Of a DNA stretch of 64,000 nucleotides, positions 51,022-61,757 are shown piece by piece (within the stretch, counting starts at the first letter, position 1; every line of letters begins with the position of its first letter). Under the pieces are notes generated by a model, which saw only the letters and a list, made by a program, of their open reading frames with translations, did not search any database and was not told where the DNA came from. The stretch covers positions 1-64,000 of the forward strand of contig NZ_PYUI01000011.1 of assembly GCF_003097355.1 (NCBI RefSeq), written 5' to 3'. The stretch is from Arthrobacter sp. H-02-3 (GTDB lineage Bacteria; Actinomycetota; Actinomycetes; Actinomycetales; Micrococcaceae). The position numbers and the translations under genes were made by a program.

Positions 51022-51714
51022 CTACGCGTACACCTTCGCCAGGAACCCGGCCCAGGCCTTCTCCGTCGCCGCGGAGTCCCCGGCGCCGCTGAAGTCGTGC
51101 ACGGTCATGCCCACCGGCGCCCCGAAGGCGTTGCGCCCGAAGAAGCGGTACATCGTATCGGCGGTCCGCAGCCCAAGGAAGTTCTCGTTGGCGAAGTCCA
51201 CTTCGCCGGTGAGCGGGCCAACGCCGTCGAGCTCCAGCTGGACCGTGTCCCCCTGGGCCGCAGCGCCAACGCCAAGGGCCTTCTTGAGCCGGTCGAAGCC
51301 GTCCGGGGTCTGCGATGCGTCCGGCGCCTGGATGTCCGTGAAGACCACGGGCTTGCCGTCGAAGTACTTCAGGTACTGACCCAAAGTGTGCAGATAAAAC
51401 GCGGTGTGCTTGCTGGCGCCGTCGTACTGCTCATCCCAGTTGTCCGCGAAAATGCCACTGTGCACGTAGTGCAGCCGGGCGCGGCCGCCGTCGAGCGGTT
51501 CCAGGACGTGCTCGAGCTGGTTGAACCAGCCATCCGGACCGTCCATCCGGGACACGAGGTGTGCCGGGTACTCATCCACGGTCCGGACCGCCGGCCACTG
51601 GTCCGTGGGGAACATCCAGGCCGGGGTGTCCTTGGTGACGGCCTCCCACACCCGCTCCGGGGTGCCGGGGAGTTCGGTGTCGTAGACAATCTCAAATTCA
51701 CGCTTGTCAGTCAT
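51022..51714 (-). CDS. SRPBCC/AHA1-like domain protein
   Basis: A 230-residue protein of the SRPBCC superfamily, AHA1-like branch. It starts with EFEIVYDTELPGTPERVWEAVTKDTPAWMFP, the common N-terminal element, and has a second half with VDFANENFLGLRTADTMYRFFGR. AAGGAG precedes ATG 51714, and the gene overlaps the ArsR-type gene by 8 bases. ArsR/SRPBCC pairs are very common in actinobacteria; the ligand is unknown. Confidence 0.85.
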   Translation of the reverse strand: MTDKREFEIVYDTELPGTPERVWEAVTKDTPAWMFPTDQWPAVRTVDEYPAHLVSRMDGPDGWFNQLEHVLEPLDGGRARLHYVHSGIFADNWDEQYDGASKHTAFYLHTLGQYLKYFDGKPVVFTDIQAPDASQTPDGFDRLKKALGVGAAAQGDTVQLELDGVGPLTGEVDFANENFLGLRTADTMYRFFGRNAFGAPVGMTVHDFSGAGDSAATEKAWAGFLAKVYA

Positions 51715-52393
51715 TGTCCTGCTCCTTAGCTTGCGGGTCTGTAGTTTGTCCGTCTGTGGCGTGTGAATCGGCGGGCGCCGGTTTGGCTGCCGGCGCTTTG
51801 AGGGCCGGGTGGAGCGCGACGACGAGCCGGTGCCTGCGTCCCGCCGCCGGAGAACCCGCTGCGGGTCCCGGTCCGGCGTCGTGGTACTTGTCCACGAGTC
51901 GGGTCACGGCGACGCCGAGCTCCTCGGCGAAGGCCGCCCGGTCCGCCGCCGAGCGGAAAGTGATCTCGCCGTCGATCGCGAAGGTGGCAAGTTTCTGTTT
52001 GGCCGCGGCCGCACCGGCGATCAGCTGGCCCATCTCCTGGACCATGCGTGCGGCAAGCGCCAGCAGCCAGAAGGCCGAGAAACGGTCCGAGAACCGGTGC
52101 GGGTCCGGCGCCACGGAAGCCAGCGCCGCCGGCGAAATCAGGTACGACGCCGCCGTCGCCTGCAGGATGCGTTCGGTGACGTTGCCTCGCCGCCGCTCCT
52201 CGACGAGCTCGACGAGCCCGTGCCGTTCGAGGGCTTTGAGGTGGTAGTTCACCTTCTGCCGCGGCAGACCCACCTTCGCGGCGAGCTGCGTTGCCGATCC
52301 GGGCTCGGCCAGCTCGCGCAGGATCCGGGTCCGGATCGGGTCCAGGGAGGCCTCCGCAGCGGCCGGATCCTCGATCACTTCGATATCCAACAT
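51707..52393 (-). CDS. ArsR-like winged-helix regulator
   Basis: A 228-residue regulator with an N-terminal ArsR-type winged helix (LDPIRTRILRELAEPGSATQLAAKVGLPRQKVNYHLKALERHGLV), then a longer C-terminal domain with helical FWLLALAARMVQEMGQL and a His/Ala/Pro-rich tail. No metal-binding cysteines are seen. It is the first gene of a two-gene unit with the SRPBCC protein and probably represses it; a palindromic site lies just upstream. Confidence 0.85.
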   Translation of the reverse strand: MLDIEVIEDPAAAEASLDPIRTRILRELAEPGSATQLAAKVGLPRQKVNYHLKALERHGLVELVEERRRGNVTERILQATAASYLISPAALASVAPDPHRFSDRFSAFWLLALAARMVQEMGQLIAGAAAAKQKLATFAIDGEITFRSAADRAAFAEELGVAVTRLVDKYHDAGPGPAAGSPAAGRRHRLVVALHPALKAPAAKPAPADSHATDGQTTDPQAKEQDND

Positions 52394-52411
52394 GCTTCAA
52401 GTCTGCTCGCC

Positions 52412-52433
52412 GACAATTTTATTTGTCAAGAAC
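52412..52433 (-). promoter_or_regulatory. Promoter and candidate operator of the ArsR/SRPBCC unit
   Basis: Within an AT-rich patch, TTGACA on the minus strand (-35) overlaps the inverted repeat GACAA-6-TTGTC (52412-52427). A CAGACT at the right distance could serve as -10, placing the start site near the ATG. Autoregulation is likely. Confidence 0.5.
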
Positions 52434-52606
52434 TTTTTTCTGGTCGGCGGGCCGGCGGACGGCAGGCCCGGTTTCGCCAGTTCGCCGGAGACGTACCAGT
52501 TCGCCGTAAGCTTCCGGCGAATTCGCACCCGTCCGGCGAACTGGGCGCAGAGGCGGGGCAGGGGCGGGCGGGCCGCGCGCGGGACGGTGGGCAAGAGGCG
52601 CACACG

Positions 52607-52612
52607 TAGAAT
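52607..52612 (+). promoter_or_regulatory. -10 element of a leaderless promoter
   Basis: TAGAAT lies six bases before GTG 52619 with no ribosome site between, so transcription should start at or next to the start codon. No good -35 is visible in the GC-rich upstream bases. Confidence 0.5.
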
Positions 52613-52618
52613 AGACCC

Positions 52619-53620
52619 GTGATGCAATCCCCCCTCCCCGTGCGCGACGGCGTCAATGCAACGCGCCTGCGCCTGCCGGACGAGGGGCCCTGGGAGACTG
52701 CGCTGGATTACATGATGCACCGCTGGGGGCACATCGATCCGCAGGGCATCGAGGACCGGTTCGACGCCGGCGAGATCGTTGGCGAGGCCGGGGTGGCGCT
52801 GGACCGCGCCACGCCGCTGCAGGACCACACCTTCATCTGGTACTACCGCACCCTGCCGCCGGAGACGCGGATCCCCGTGGAGCTAACCATCCTGCACCAG
52901 GACGATCATCTGCTGGTCGTGGACAAGCCGCACTTCCTGCCCACCACCCCCGGCGGGACGTACATCCAGGAGTCAGCCCTGGTCCGGCTCCGGAACCAGC
53001 TCGGCCTGCCGGACCTCATCCCGATGCACCGCCTGGACCGTATGACGGCCGGCATCCTGTTGCTCTCCACGAACCCCGAGACCCGGGGCAAGTACCAAGT
53101 GTTGTTCGAAAAGCGCCAAGTCCAGAAGGAATACGAGTGCGTGTCCGCCGCCGAACCGGCCCCGGGCCACCCCGCGGTCGACTTCCCCGTGGTGGTGCGC
53201 AACCGGATGACCAAGTCCCGCAGCTACCTGCTCGCCGAGGTCATTGACGGCGAACCCAACGCGGAAACCCGGATCGAGCGGCTGCGGACATTTGACGCCA
53301 CCGGCGCAACGGACGCCAACGCGCATGTTTCACGCGAGACCGACGGCGGCCCACTAGGCAGTAACGACGGCGGCCCCGGACGCCGGGCGCTGTACCGGTT
53401 GGAGCCGCACTCGGGGAAAACCCATCAGCTCCGCGTGCACATGGCCTCCCTCGGGCTGGGGATCGTCAACGATGCGTTCTACCCGGAACTGCTGGACAAA
53501 GCCCCGGACGATTACACCAAGCCGCTACAGCTCCTGGCCCGCGGAATCCGTTTCATCGACCCCATCTCGGGGATCCCGGTGGAGTACCGCAGCGGCCTGA
53601 ACCTGAGCGAAGCCCGATAG
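52619..53620 (+). CDS. RluA-family RNA pseudouridine synthase
   Basis: A 333-residue pseudouridine synthase. GTG 52619 or ATG 52622 is the start; a -10 element lies six bases upstream, suggesting leaderless translation. An S4-like N-terminal region (residues about 25-65) precedes LLVVDKPHFLPTTPGG and the catalytic IPMHRLDRMTAGILLLS with Asp; a late SGKTHQLRVHMASLGLGIVND is also typical. It modifies uridine in rRNA or tRNA; the target is not predictable. A polar insert occurs near residues 225-250. Confidence 0.9.
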   Translation: MMQSPLPVRDGVNATRLRLPDEGPWETALDYMMHRWGHIDPQGIEDRFDAGEIVGEAGVALDRATPLQDHTFIWYYRTLPPETRIPVELTILHQDDHLLVVDKPHFLPTTPGGTYIQESALVRLRNQLGLPDLIPMHRLDRMTAGILLLSTNPETRGKYQVLFEKRQVQKEYECVSAAEPAPGHPAVDFPVVVRNRMTKSRSYLLAEVIDGEPNAETRIERLRTFDATGATDANAHVSRETDGGPLGSNDGGPGRRALYRLEPHSGKTHQLRVHMASLGLGIVNDAFYPELLDKAPDDYTKPLQLLARGIRFIDPISGIPVEYRSGLNLSEAR

Positions 53621-53630
53621 CAGGCTGGAA

Positions 53631-54284
53631 GTGCGGTACCTTGTGCCCATGGACTTCGGAAATGCGGACAGCTGGGGCGCCGCGATCTATTTCTGGATCT
53701 TCCCCTTCGTGATCGGCGATGCCATCTTTCCGCCCATCCCCTCAGAAATGCTCGTCATCACCGGCGGCGCGCTCTCCGCGGAGGGCCACGTCAACGGCTT
53801 CCTCGTAGTGCTCTTCGCCGCCGTGTCCTCCTGGCTGGGGGATCTGCTGGTGTTCCAACTGTTCAAGCGGCGGCTCAGCCACGTGCTTGACCGCTGGAAA
53901 TGGGGCCTGCAGTTCCACGCGGCTGTGCACTCGGCGATTGCGAAGGCAGGCCGGTCCTCCACGTATGGCGCGATCATCGGCCTCCGTTTCATCCCCGGCG
54001 GACGGCTCGCCACGACGGCTGCGGCAGGCATCGCGAACGTTTCGACGCGCGGGTTCAGCCTCTGCGCGGCCCTCGGCGGCCTGCTCTGGGCCAGCTGGTC
54101 CGTGGCGCTGGGCTATTTCACAGGTTCGGCCACCCGGCTCCCCTTCTGGGCGAGCTCCCTGATCGGTGTGGGCGTCGGGCTGCTGATCGGCGCGATCGTG
54201 GGCGTGATCGTGACGCGGCGGCGGGGCAGCCGGTCCCCCGTCGCGCCCGCCCCCGGCGACCCGGACGAGGAACTCGACTTCTAG
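53631..54284 (+). CDS. DedA-family membrane protein
   Basis: A 217-residue membrane protein with about five hydrophobic segments. The N-terminal FVIGDAIFPPIPSEMLVITGG is the DedA/VTT signature, and GLRFIPGGRLATTAAAG matches the conserved re-entrant region, in which the Arg residues matter. DedA proteins act in envelope lipid handling, probably flipping phospholipids or carrier lipids. GTG 53631 lacks a good ribosome site; ATG 53649 is an alternative. It follows the pseudouridine synthase by 10 bases. Confidence 0.85.
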   Translation: MRYLVPMDFGNADSWGAAIYFWIFPFVIGDAIFPPIPSEMLVITGGALSAEGHVNGFLVVLFAAVSSWLGDLLVFQLFKRRLSHVLDRWKWGLQFHAAVHSAIAKAGRSSTYGAIIGLRFIPGGRLATTAAAGIANVSTRGFSLCAALGGLLWASWSVALGYFTGSATRLPFWASSLIGVGVGLLIGAIVGVIVTRRRGSRSPVAPAPGDPDEELDF

Positions 54285-54296
54285 ACGCCGAACTTT

Positions 54297-54602
54297 CTAG
54301 ACTGGCGCCCAGCGGCCTCGGCTGCGCCGCAGCACCGTCAGCGCACCGGTAAGCGCAACGCGTTCGACGGCGTCGCGCATCATGGCGGCCGATTCGAGCG
54401 CCTGGCTGTTCTCGGTGCTGTACGCGGTGGCGTCGACCAGGAAGCGCAGATTCAGCTGCGGCACGCCGCCGGCGAGATCAAGCTGGTGGGATTCGACGTG
54501 GTGCCGCGTCCCGAGCGCCTCGACAGCCGCGGCCATGACCGCTTCCGGGTGGTTGCCCGGCTTGAGTCCGGTGATCTTCAGTCTGGTCTGGAACGACGGC
54601 AT
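54297..54602 (-). CDS. Conserved-looking protein of unknown function
   Basis: A 101-residue soluble protein from ATG 54602. The sequence TRLKITGLKPGNHPEAVMAAAVEALG, then LDLAGGVPQLNLRFLVDATAYSTENSQALESA, looks like an alternating alpha/beta small domain. There is no signal peptide or membrane segment. It is convergent with the DedA gene and follows ppc on the same strand, separated by a hairpin. No family was recognised. Confidence 0.6.
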   Translation of the reverse strand: MPSFQTRLKITGLKPGNHPEAVMAAAVEALGTRHHVESHQLDLAGGVPQLNLRFLVDATAYSTENSQALESAAMMRDAVERVALTGALTVLRRSRGRWAPV

Positions 54603-54623
54603 GAAACAACCCTATCCGCCCTC

Positions 54624-54654
54624 CGATCCTCCCGCAGATCCTGAGGGAGGATCG
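54624..54654 (-). terminator. Hairpin after ppc
   Basis: A 10-bp perfect stem (CGATCCTCCC at 54624-54633 with 54645-54654), 11-base loop, 16 bases past the ppc stop. No U-run follows; probable transcript end. Confidence 0.55.
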
Positions 54655-54669
54655 AAACCGGGGGGCCGG

Positions 54670-57483
<2,814 letters not shown>

Positions 57484-57624
57484 GGAAACTATCTTTCGAG
57501 GGTTCGACGTGGCTCGTACACTGCGCTGGATACTGTGAGCCGGATTACTTCTTCCCATGGGATGTTACCCGGAGGCACTCCCGTCCGGAATTCCGTCTCA
57601 GATAGTGTCAGTCCCCTCCGGGAC

Positions 57625-58305
<681 letters not shown>

Positions 58306-58329
58306 GGCATCCTCATTCTGAATCAGTGG

Positions 58330-58358
58330 AGTAGACAGGTTCGTCTACGTGTGGGCAA
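58330..58358 (-). promoter_or_regulatory. Promoter of the F420-reductase-like gene with TetR-type site A
   Basis: Minus-strand -35 TTGCCC (58353-58358) and -10 TCTACT (58330-58335), 17 bp apart. The inverted repeat GTAGAC-6-GTCTAC (58331-58348) covers the -10. Its core AGACAG-4-GTCTAC recurs at 58368 and 60131. Confidence 0.65.
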
Positions 58359-58367
58359 GACGCTATC

Positions 58368-58383
58368 AGACAGACCTGTCTAC
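58368..58383. promoter_or_regulatory. TetR-type site B
   Basis: AGACAGACCTGTCTAC (58368-58383), the second copy of the 16-bp site shared with 58333-58348 and 60131-60146, ten bases upstream of the -35 element of the minus-strand promoter. Confidence 0.65.
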
Positions 58384-58417
58384 AGCAATAAGGAAAAGCG
58401 CCGGCGGGAACCGAAAG

Positions 58418-58464
58418 CGATGGACTGACAGATATTGAAATCCGTCAGTCCATCGTTGTAGCCT
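58418..58464 (+). promoter_or_regulatory. Aldo/keto reductase promoter inside a 12-bp inverted repeat
   Basis: CGATGGACTGAC (58418-58429) and GTCAGTCCATCG (58444-58455) are perfect arms 14 bp apart. A -35 TTGAAA (58435-58440) lies between them and a -10 TAGCCT (58459-58464) follows after 18 bp, six bases before the ATG at 58471, so the mRNA is probably leaderless. It is the likely operator of the TetR encoded in the same operon. Confidence 0.7.
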
Positions 58465-58470
58465 AGTTCC

Positions 58471-59487
58471 ATGACAACTTCTCCGCTCGGTCCCACCCGC
58501 ACCCTGGGCTCCAGGGGCCCCGCCACGGCTCCCATCGGCCTCGGACTGATGGGCATGTCCGATCTTTATGGACCGGCCGACGACGCCGAGAGCGTGGCCA
58601 CGATCCATGCCGCCCTCGACGCCGGCGTGACGCTGCTGGACACCGGGGACTTCTACGGCATGGGACACAACGAAATGCTGCTGCGTGATGCGCTCCGCGG
58701 CCGCCGGCGCGAGGACGCCCTGATCAGCGTGAAATTCGGCGCGCTGCGAGACGCCCGGGGCGGATGGAACGGCGTGGACACCCGCCCCGCCGCGATCAAG
58801 AACTTCCTGGCCTACAGCCTGCGGCGATTGGGTACAGACTACGTTGACATTTACCGGCCCACCCGCCTCGATCCGACCGTCCCGGTGGAAGAGACCATGG
58901 GGGCCCTGGCCGGGCTCGTGAAGCAGGGCCTCATCCGCCACATCGGCCTGTCCGAAGTGGGCGCCGAAACCCTGCGCCGCGCCAACGCCGTCCACCCGGT
59001 CTCCGATCTCCAGATCGAATACTCCCTGATTTCCCGCGGCATCGAGCAGGACATCCTGCCGACGGCCCGCGAACTCGGTATCGGCATCACCGCCTACGGC
59101 GTACTGTCCCGCGGCTTGGTATCGGGTCACTGGCCCGCGGCCGGCACCGGAAACCGGCGCGATTTCCGGGCCCACCTCCCCCGATTCTCCGGCGAGAACC
59201 TGCAGCGAAATCTCGAACTCGTCGAACGGCTGCGCGGCATCGCGGACCGCAAGGGCGCGACCGTCGCCCAGCTCGCCATCGCCTGGGTCCTGTCCCGCGG
59301 CGAGGACATCGTCCCCCTCGTCGGCGCCCGCCGTCGCGATCGGCTCACCGAATCGCTGGGAGCGGCCGACCTGGTCCTCTCCGGCGAAGACCTGGCAGCG
59401 ATCGAGGCCGCCGTCCCGGCCGGCGCCGCCGCGGGCACCCGCTACGACGCCGGCCAGATGGCCTGGCTAGACAGCGAACGCCGGTGA
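58471..59487 (+). CDS. Aldo/keto reductase
   Basis: A 338-residue NADPH-dependent aldo/keto reductase of the AKR13/YakC-like type. The active-site Asp and Tyr are in LLDTGDFYGMGHNE and the Lys in LISVKFGALRD. The usual catalytic His is replaced: the strand reads VDIYRPTRLDP instead of the common YxH form, as seen in YakC-type members. The C-terminal IVPLVGARRRDRL binds the cofactor phosphate. It has a leaderless-type start and overlaps the following tetR. Confidence 0.9.
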   Translation: MTTSPLGPTRTLGSRGPATAPIGLGLMGMSDLYGPADDAESVATIHAALDAGVTLLDTGDFYGMGHNEMLLRDALRGRRREDALISVKFGALRDARGGWNGVDTRPAAIKNFLAYSLRRLGTDYVDIYRPTRLDPTVPVEETMGALAGLVKQGLIRHIGLSEVGAETLRRANAVHPVSDLQIEYSLISRGIEQDILPTARELGIGITAYGVLSRGLVSGHWPAAGTGNRRDFRAHLPRFSGENLQRNLELVERLRGIADRKGATVAQLAIAWVLSRGEDIVPLVGARRRDRLTESLGAADLVLSGEDLAAIEAAVPAGAAAGTRYDAGQMAWLDSERR

Positions 59488-60077
59488 CGCCTGCCGTCGC
59501 CGTCCTGACGGAGGAACGCATCCTCGACGCCGCCGAAGATGTGCTGCGGCGCTTCGGGCCGGCCAAGGCCACAGTGGTGGACGTTGCGAAGGCCCTCGGC
59601 GTCAGCCACGGCAGCGTGTACCGGCACTTCCCCACGAAGGTGGCGCTCCGGGACGCGGTGGCCCGGCGCTGGCTGGACCGTCTCGTGGAGCCGCTGGATC
59701 CTGCCCGGGATACGAACGGCCCGGCCGCGGAACGCCTGCTCCGCTGGCTGGAACGCCTCGCTGCCATCAAACAGGGCTTGGCACTGAATGATCCCGAGCT
59801 GTTTGCCACCTTCAGCCAGTTGACCACCGAGGCGCGGGAAGTCGTGGCGGCCCACGTCGACCATCTGGCCGCCATGATCACCGCGATCATTGCCGACGGC
59901 GTCAGCAGCGGCGAGTTTGTGGTGAAGGATCCGGTCACGGCCGGCCGTGCCGTCCTGCACGCGACCGCACGGTTCCACCACCCGCTGCACGCGGCGGAAT
60001 GGGCGGACCCGGCCATCGGCTCCGAGCTGCGGGAGGTCTGGCGGCTGCTCGTGCAGGGCCTGGCCACACGCCCATAG
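59484..60077 (+). CDS. TetR-family regulator
   Basis: A 197-residue TetR protein. GTG 59484 overlaps the aldo/keto reductase stop (GTGA). The DNA-binding domain reads EERILDAAEDVLRRFGPAKATVVDVAKALGVSHGSVYRHFPTK, followed by a helical ligand domain. Translation coupling with the reductase and the inverted repeat at 58418-58455 point to autorepression of the two-gene operon, relieved by an unknown, possibly carbonyl, ligand. Confidence 0.9.
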   Translation: MTPAVAVLTEERILDAAEDVLRRFGPAKATVVDVAKALGVSHGSVYRHFPTKVALRDAVARRWLDRLVEPLDPARDTNGPAAERLLRWLERLAAIKQGLALNDPELFATFSQLTTEAREVVAAHVDHLAAMITAIIADGVSSGEFVVKDPVTAGRAVLHATARFHHPLHAAEWADPAIGSELREVWRLLVQGLATRP

Positions 60078-60128
60078 GCTGGCGACAACACCGGGCAGGC
60101 TGGACGCTACATCAAGGACGAGCCGGGC

Positions 60129-60153
60129 ATAGACAGACTTGTCTGTGTACGAT
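60129..60153 (+). promoter_or_regulatory. tetR promoter with TetR-type site C, leaderless
   Basis: AGACAGACTTGTCTGT (60131-60146) abuts a -10 TACGAT (60148-60153), which ends six bases before ATG 60160. No ribosome site is visible, so the mRNA is probably leaderless. The site matches those at 58333 and 58368. Confidence 0.65.
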
Positions 60154-60159
60154 TGTGAC

Positions 60160-60780
60160 ATGACGTCGCCAGCAGCCACCGCCCCGCCGGCTGCCCGGAC
60201 CCCCGCCGGGCAGGCCCGGGAGAAGATCCTGGCCACGGCCTTCCGCCTCTTTTATGCGCAGGGACTCCGGGCCGCCGGCATCGATACGATCATCGCCGAG
60301 TCCGGCGTCGCGAAAGCCACGTTCTACAAGTACTTTCCGGCCAAGGACGACCTCATCCTGGCGTATCTGGAGAGGGTCGACGGCGTCTGGACCGGGCAGC
60401 TTCACGCCGCAGCCGAAGCCGCCGGGGAAGACCCCGCCGCGCAGCTCGTGGGCCTGTTCGATGCCCTGACCACGGCCTGCCGGCGCGACGGCTACCGCGG
60501 CTGCGCCTTCATCAATGCGGCCGCCGAGTCGGCCTCCGGCACCAGGGTCCACGACCGGACCGTGGCCCACAAACAGCAGATCCGCGCCTGGATCAGGGAT
60601 CTGGCCGTGCGCGCCGGCGCGCACGACCCGGACCAGCTGGCCCGCGGCCTGACCCTGCTGCTCGACGGCGGGCTGGCCAGCGGGGTGCTCGACGGCGACC
60701 CTGATGCGGCCGCCGCGGCCGGCGCCGCGGCGGCCCAGCTCGTGGCAGCCAGCCTCGAAACTCCACCCACCCCCAACTGA
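60160..60780 (+). CDS. TetR-family regulator
   Basis: A 206-residue TetR protein with a 24-residue Ala/Pro-rich leader before the DNA-binding domain AREKILATAFRLFYAQGLRAAGIDTIIAESGVAKATFYKYFPAKDDL. The ligand domain contains YRGCAFINAAAES, typical of the AcrR-like branch controlling oxidoreductases. Shared operators suggest it represses itself and the F420-reductase-like gene at 57625-58305, although the aldo/keto reductase-tetR pair lies between. The stop is followed at once by a large hairpin. Confidence 0.9.
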   Translation: MTSPAATAPPAARTPAGQAREKILATAFRLFYAQGLRAAGIDTIIAESGVAKATFYKYFPAKDDLILAYLERVDGVWTGQLHAAAEAAGEDPAAQLVGLFDALTTACRRDGYRGCAFINAAAESASGTRVHDRTVAHKQQIRAWIRDLAVRAGAHDPDQLARGLTLLLDGGLASGVLDGDPDAAAAAGAAAAQLVAASLETPPTPN

Positions 60781-60828
60781 CTCGCAGCAGGGGCCGTTTT
60801 GAGGCGTCAAAGCGACCCCTGCTGCGAG
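60781..60828. repeat. 48-base palindromic hairpin directly after tetR
   Basis: Perfect 13-bp outer arms (60781-60793 with 60816-60828) continue inward with near-complete pairing (one mismatch and one G-T pair) to a 4-base loop GGCG. It begins on the base after the tetR stop codon. It could be a terminator or a dispersed palindromic repeat. Confidence 0.75.
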
Positions 60829-60858
60829 CTAGTTGGGCCGATACCTCTGGAGGTGCCC

Positions 60859-61737
60859 ATGATCACTCCTGAACCAGGGAATCGTTCGAAGCCCACACCT
60901 GATTCCATGCCCGCAACTGATCCAGCGAAGGATCCCCAGCTCGCCCGCTGGCAGCGCTTCCGGAACAGCCGCAACGCGGCCCTCGCGAGTGAGCACGGCT
61001 GGCTGACGCTGACGTCCTTTCAGTGGCTGGAGGACCGTCCGTCCGCCGTCGAGCTCGCCCCGGGGCTCTGGTCCACGGACGGCACGGCGGCCCGCCTCAC
61101 GGCCGCCGCGCCCGAGGGCCTGACCCTCGTGGAGACCGGCGAACCCGTGGACGGGACCGTCAGTGCCGAACTCGCCGACGAGGAATCGTTGATGTGGGTG
61201 CAGTACGGCGGCGACGACGGCCGCCAGGTGGTGGTGGAACTCGCCATGCGGGCCGGCAAGTACGCCATCCGCACGAGAGACTCCCAGTCACCGGTGTTCA
61301 CCGGGTTCGACGGCGTGCCCACCTTCGACTTCCGTCCGGACCTGGTGATCGAGGCCCGGTTCGTGCCCTATCCGGAGCCCGTGGACGTGCCGATCGGCAC
61401 CGCCAACCCACTGGTGGACGGGATCCACCGCTCGGTGGGCGAGCTCGTCTTCCGCCTTCCGGGCTCGGAGCACGAGTTCCGCCTGCAGGCGGAGGAGGAG
61501 AAGCTCGGCGCGTTGACGGTCACCTTCCACGATGAGACGAATGGGGAAAGCACGGATGAGTGGCGGAAGGTGTCCACCGCAAAACCCCGGCCAGATGGAA
61601 CCGTGGTCCTGGACTTCAACCGGGCCATCAACTACCCCAGCGCCTTCACCCCGTACGGCACCTGCCCCATGCCGGTGAAGAACAACAGCCTGGACTACCG
61701 CATCACGGCCGGCGAGAAGGAGCCCGGCCTCTTCTAA
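60859..61737 (+). CDS. DUF1684 protein
   Basis: A 292-residue protein of the DUF1684 family. ATG 60859 is chosen for GGAGG upstream. Family features are WQRFRNSRNAALASEHGWLTLTSFQWL at the start, and the C-terminal TVVLDFNRAINYPSAFTPYGTCPMPVKNN. No signal peptide is present. The function of the family is not established. It is convergent with the acyl-CoA dehydrogenase gene, with only about 20 bases between stops. Confidence 0.85.
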   Translation: MITPEPGNRSKPTPDSMPATDPAKDPQLARWQRFRNSRNAALASEHGWLTLTSFQWLEDRPSAVELAPGLWSTDGTAARLTAAAPEGLTLVETGEPVDGTVSAELADEESLMWVQYGGDDGRQVVVELAMRAGKYAIRTRDSQSPVFTGFDGVPTFDFRPDLVIEARFVPYPEPVDVPIGTANPLVDGIHRSVGELVFRLPGSEHEFRLQAEEEKLGALTVTFHDETNGESTDEWRKVSTAKPRPDGTVVLDFNRAINYPSAFTPYGTCPMPVKNNSLDYRITAGEKEPGLF

Positions 61738-61757
61738 ACGGTCGTCTAAGCGATTTG

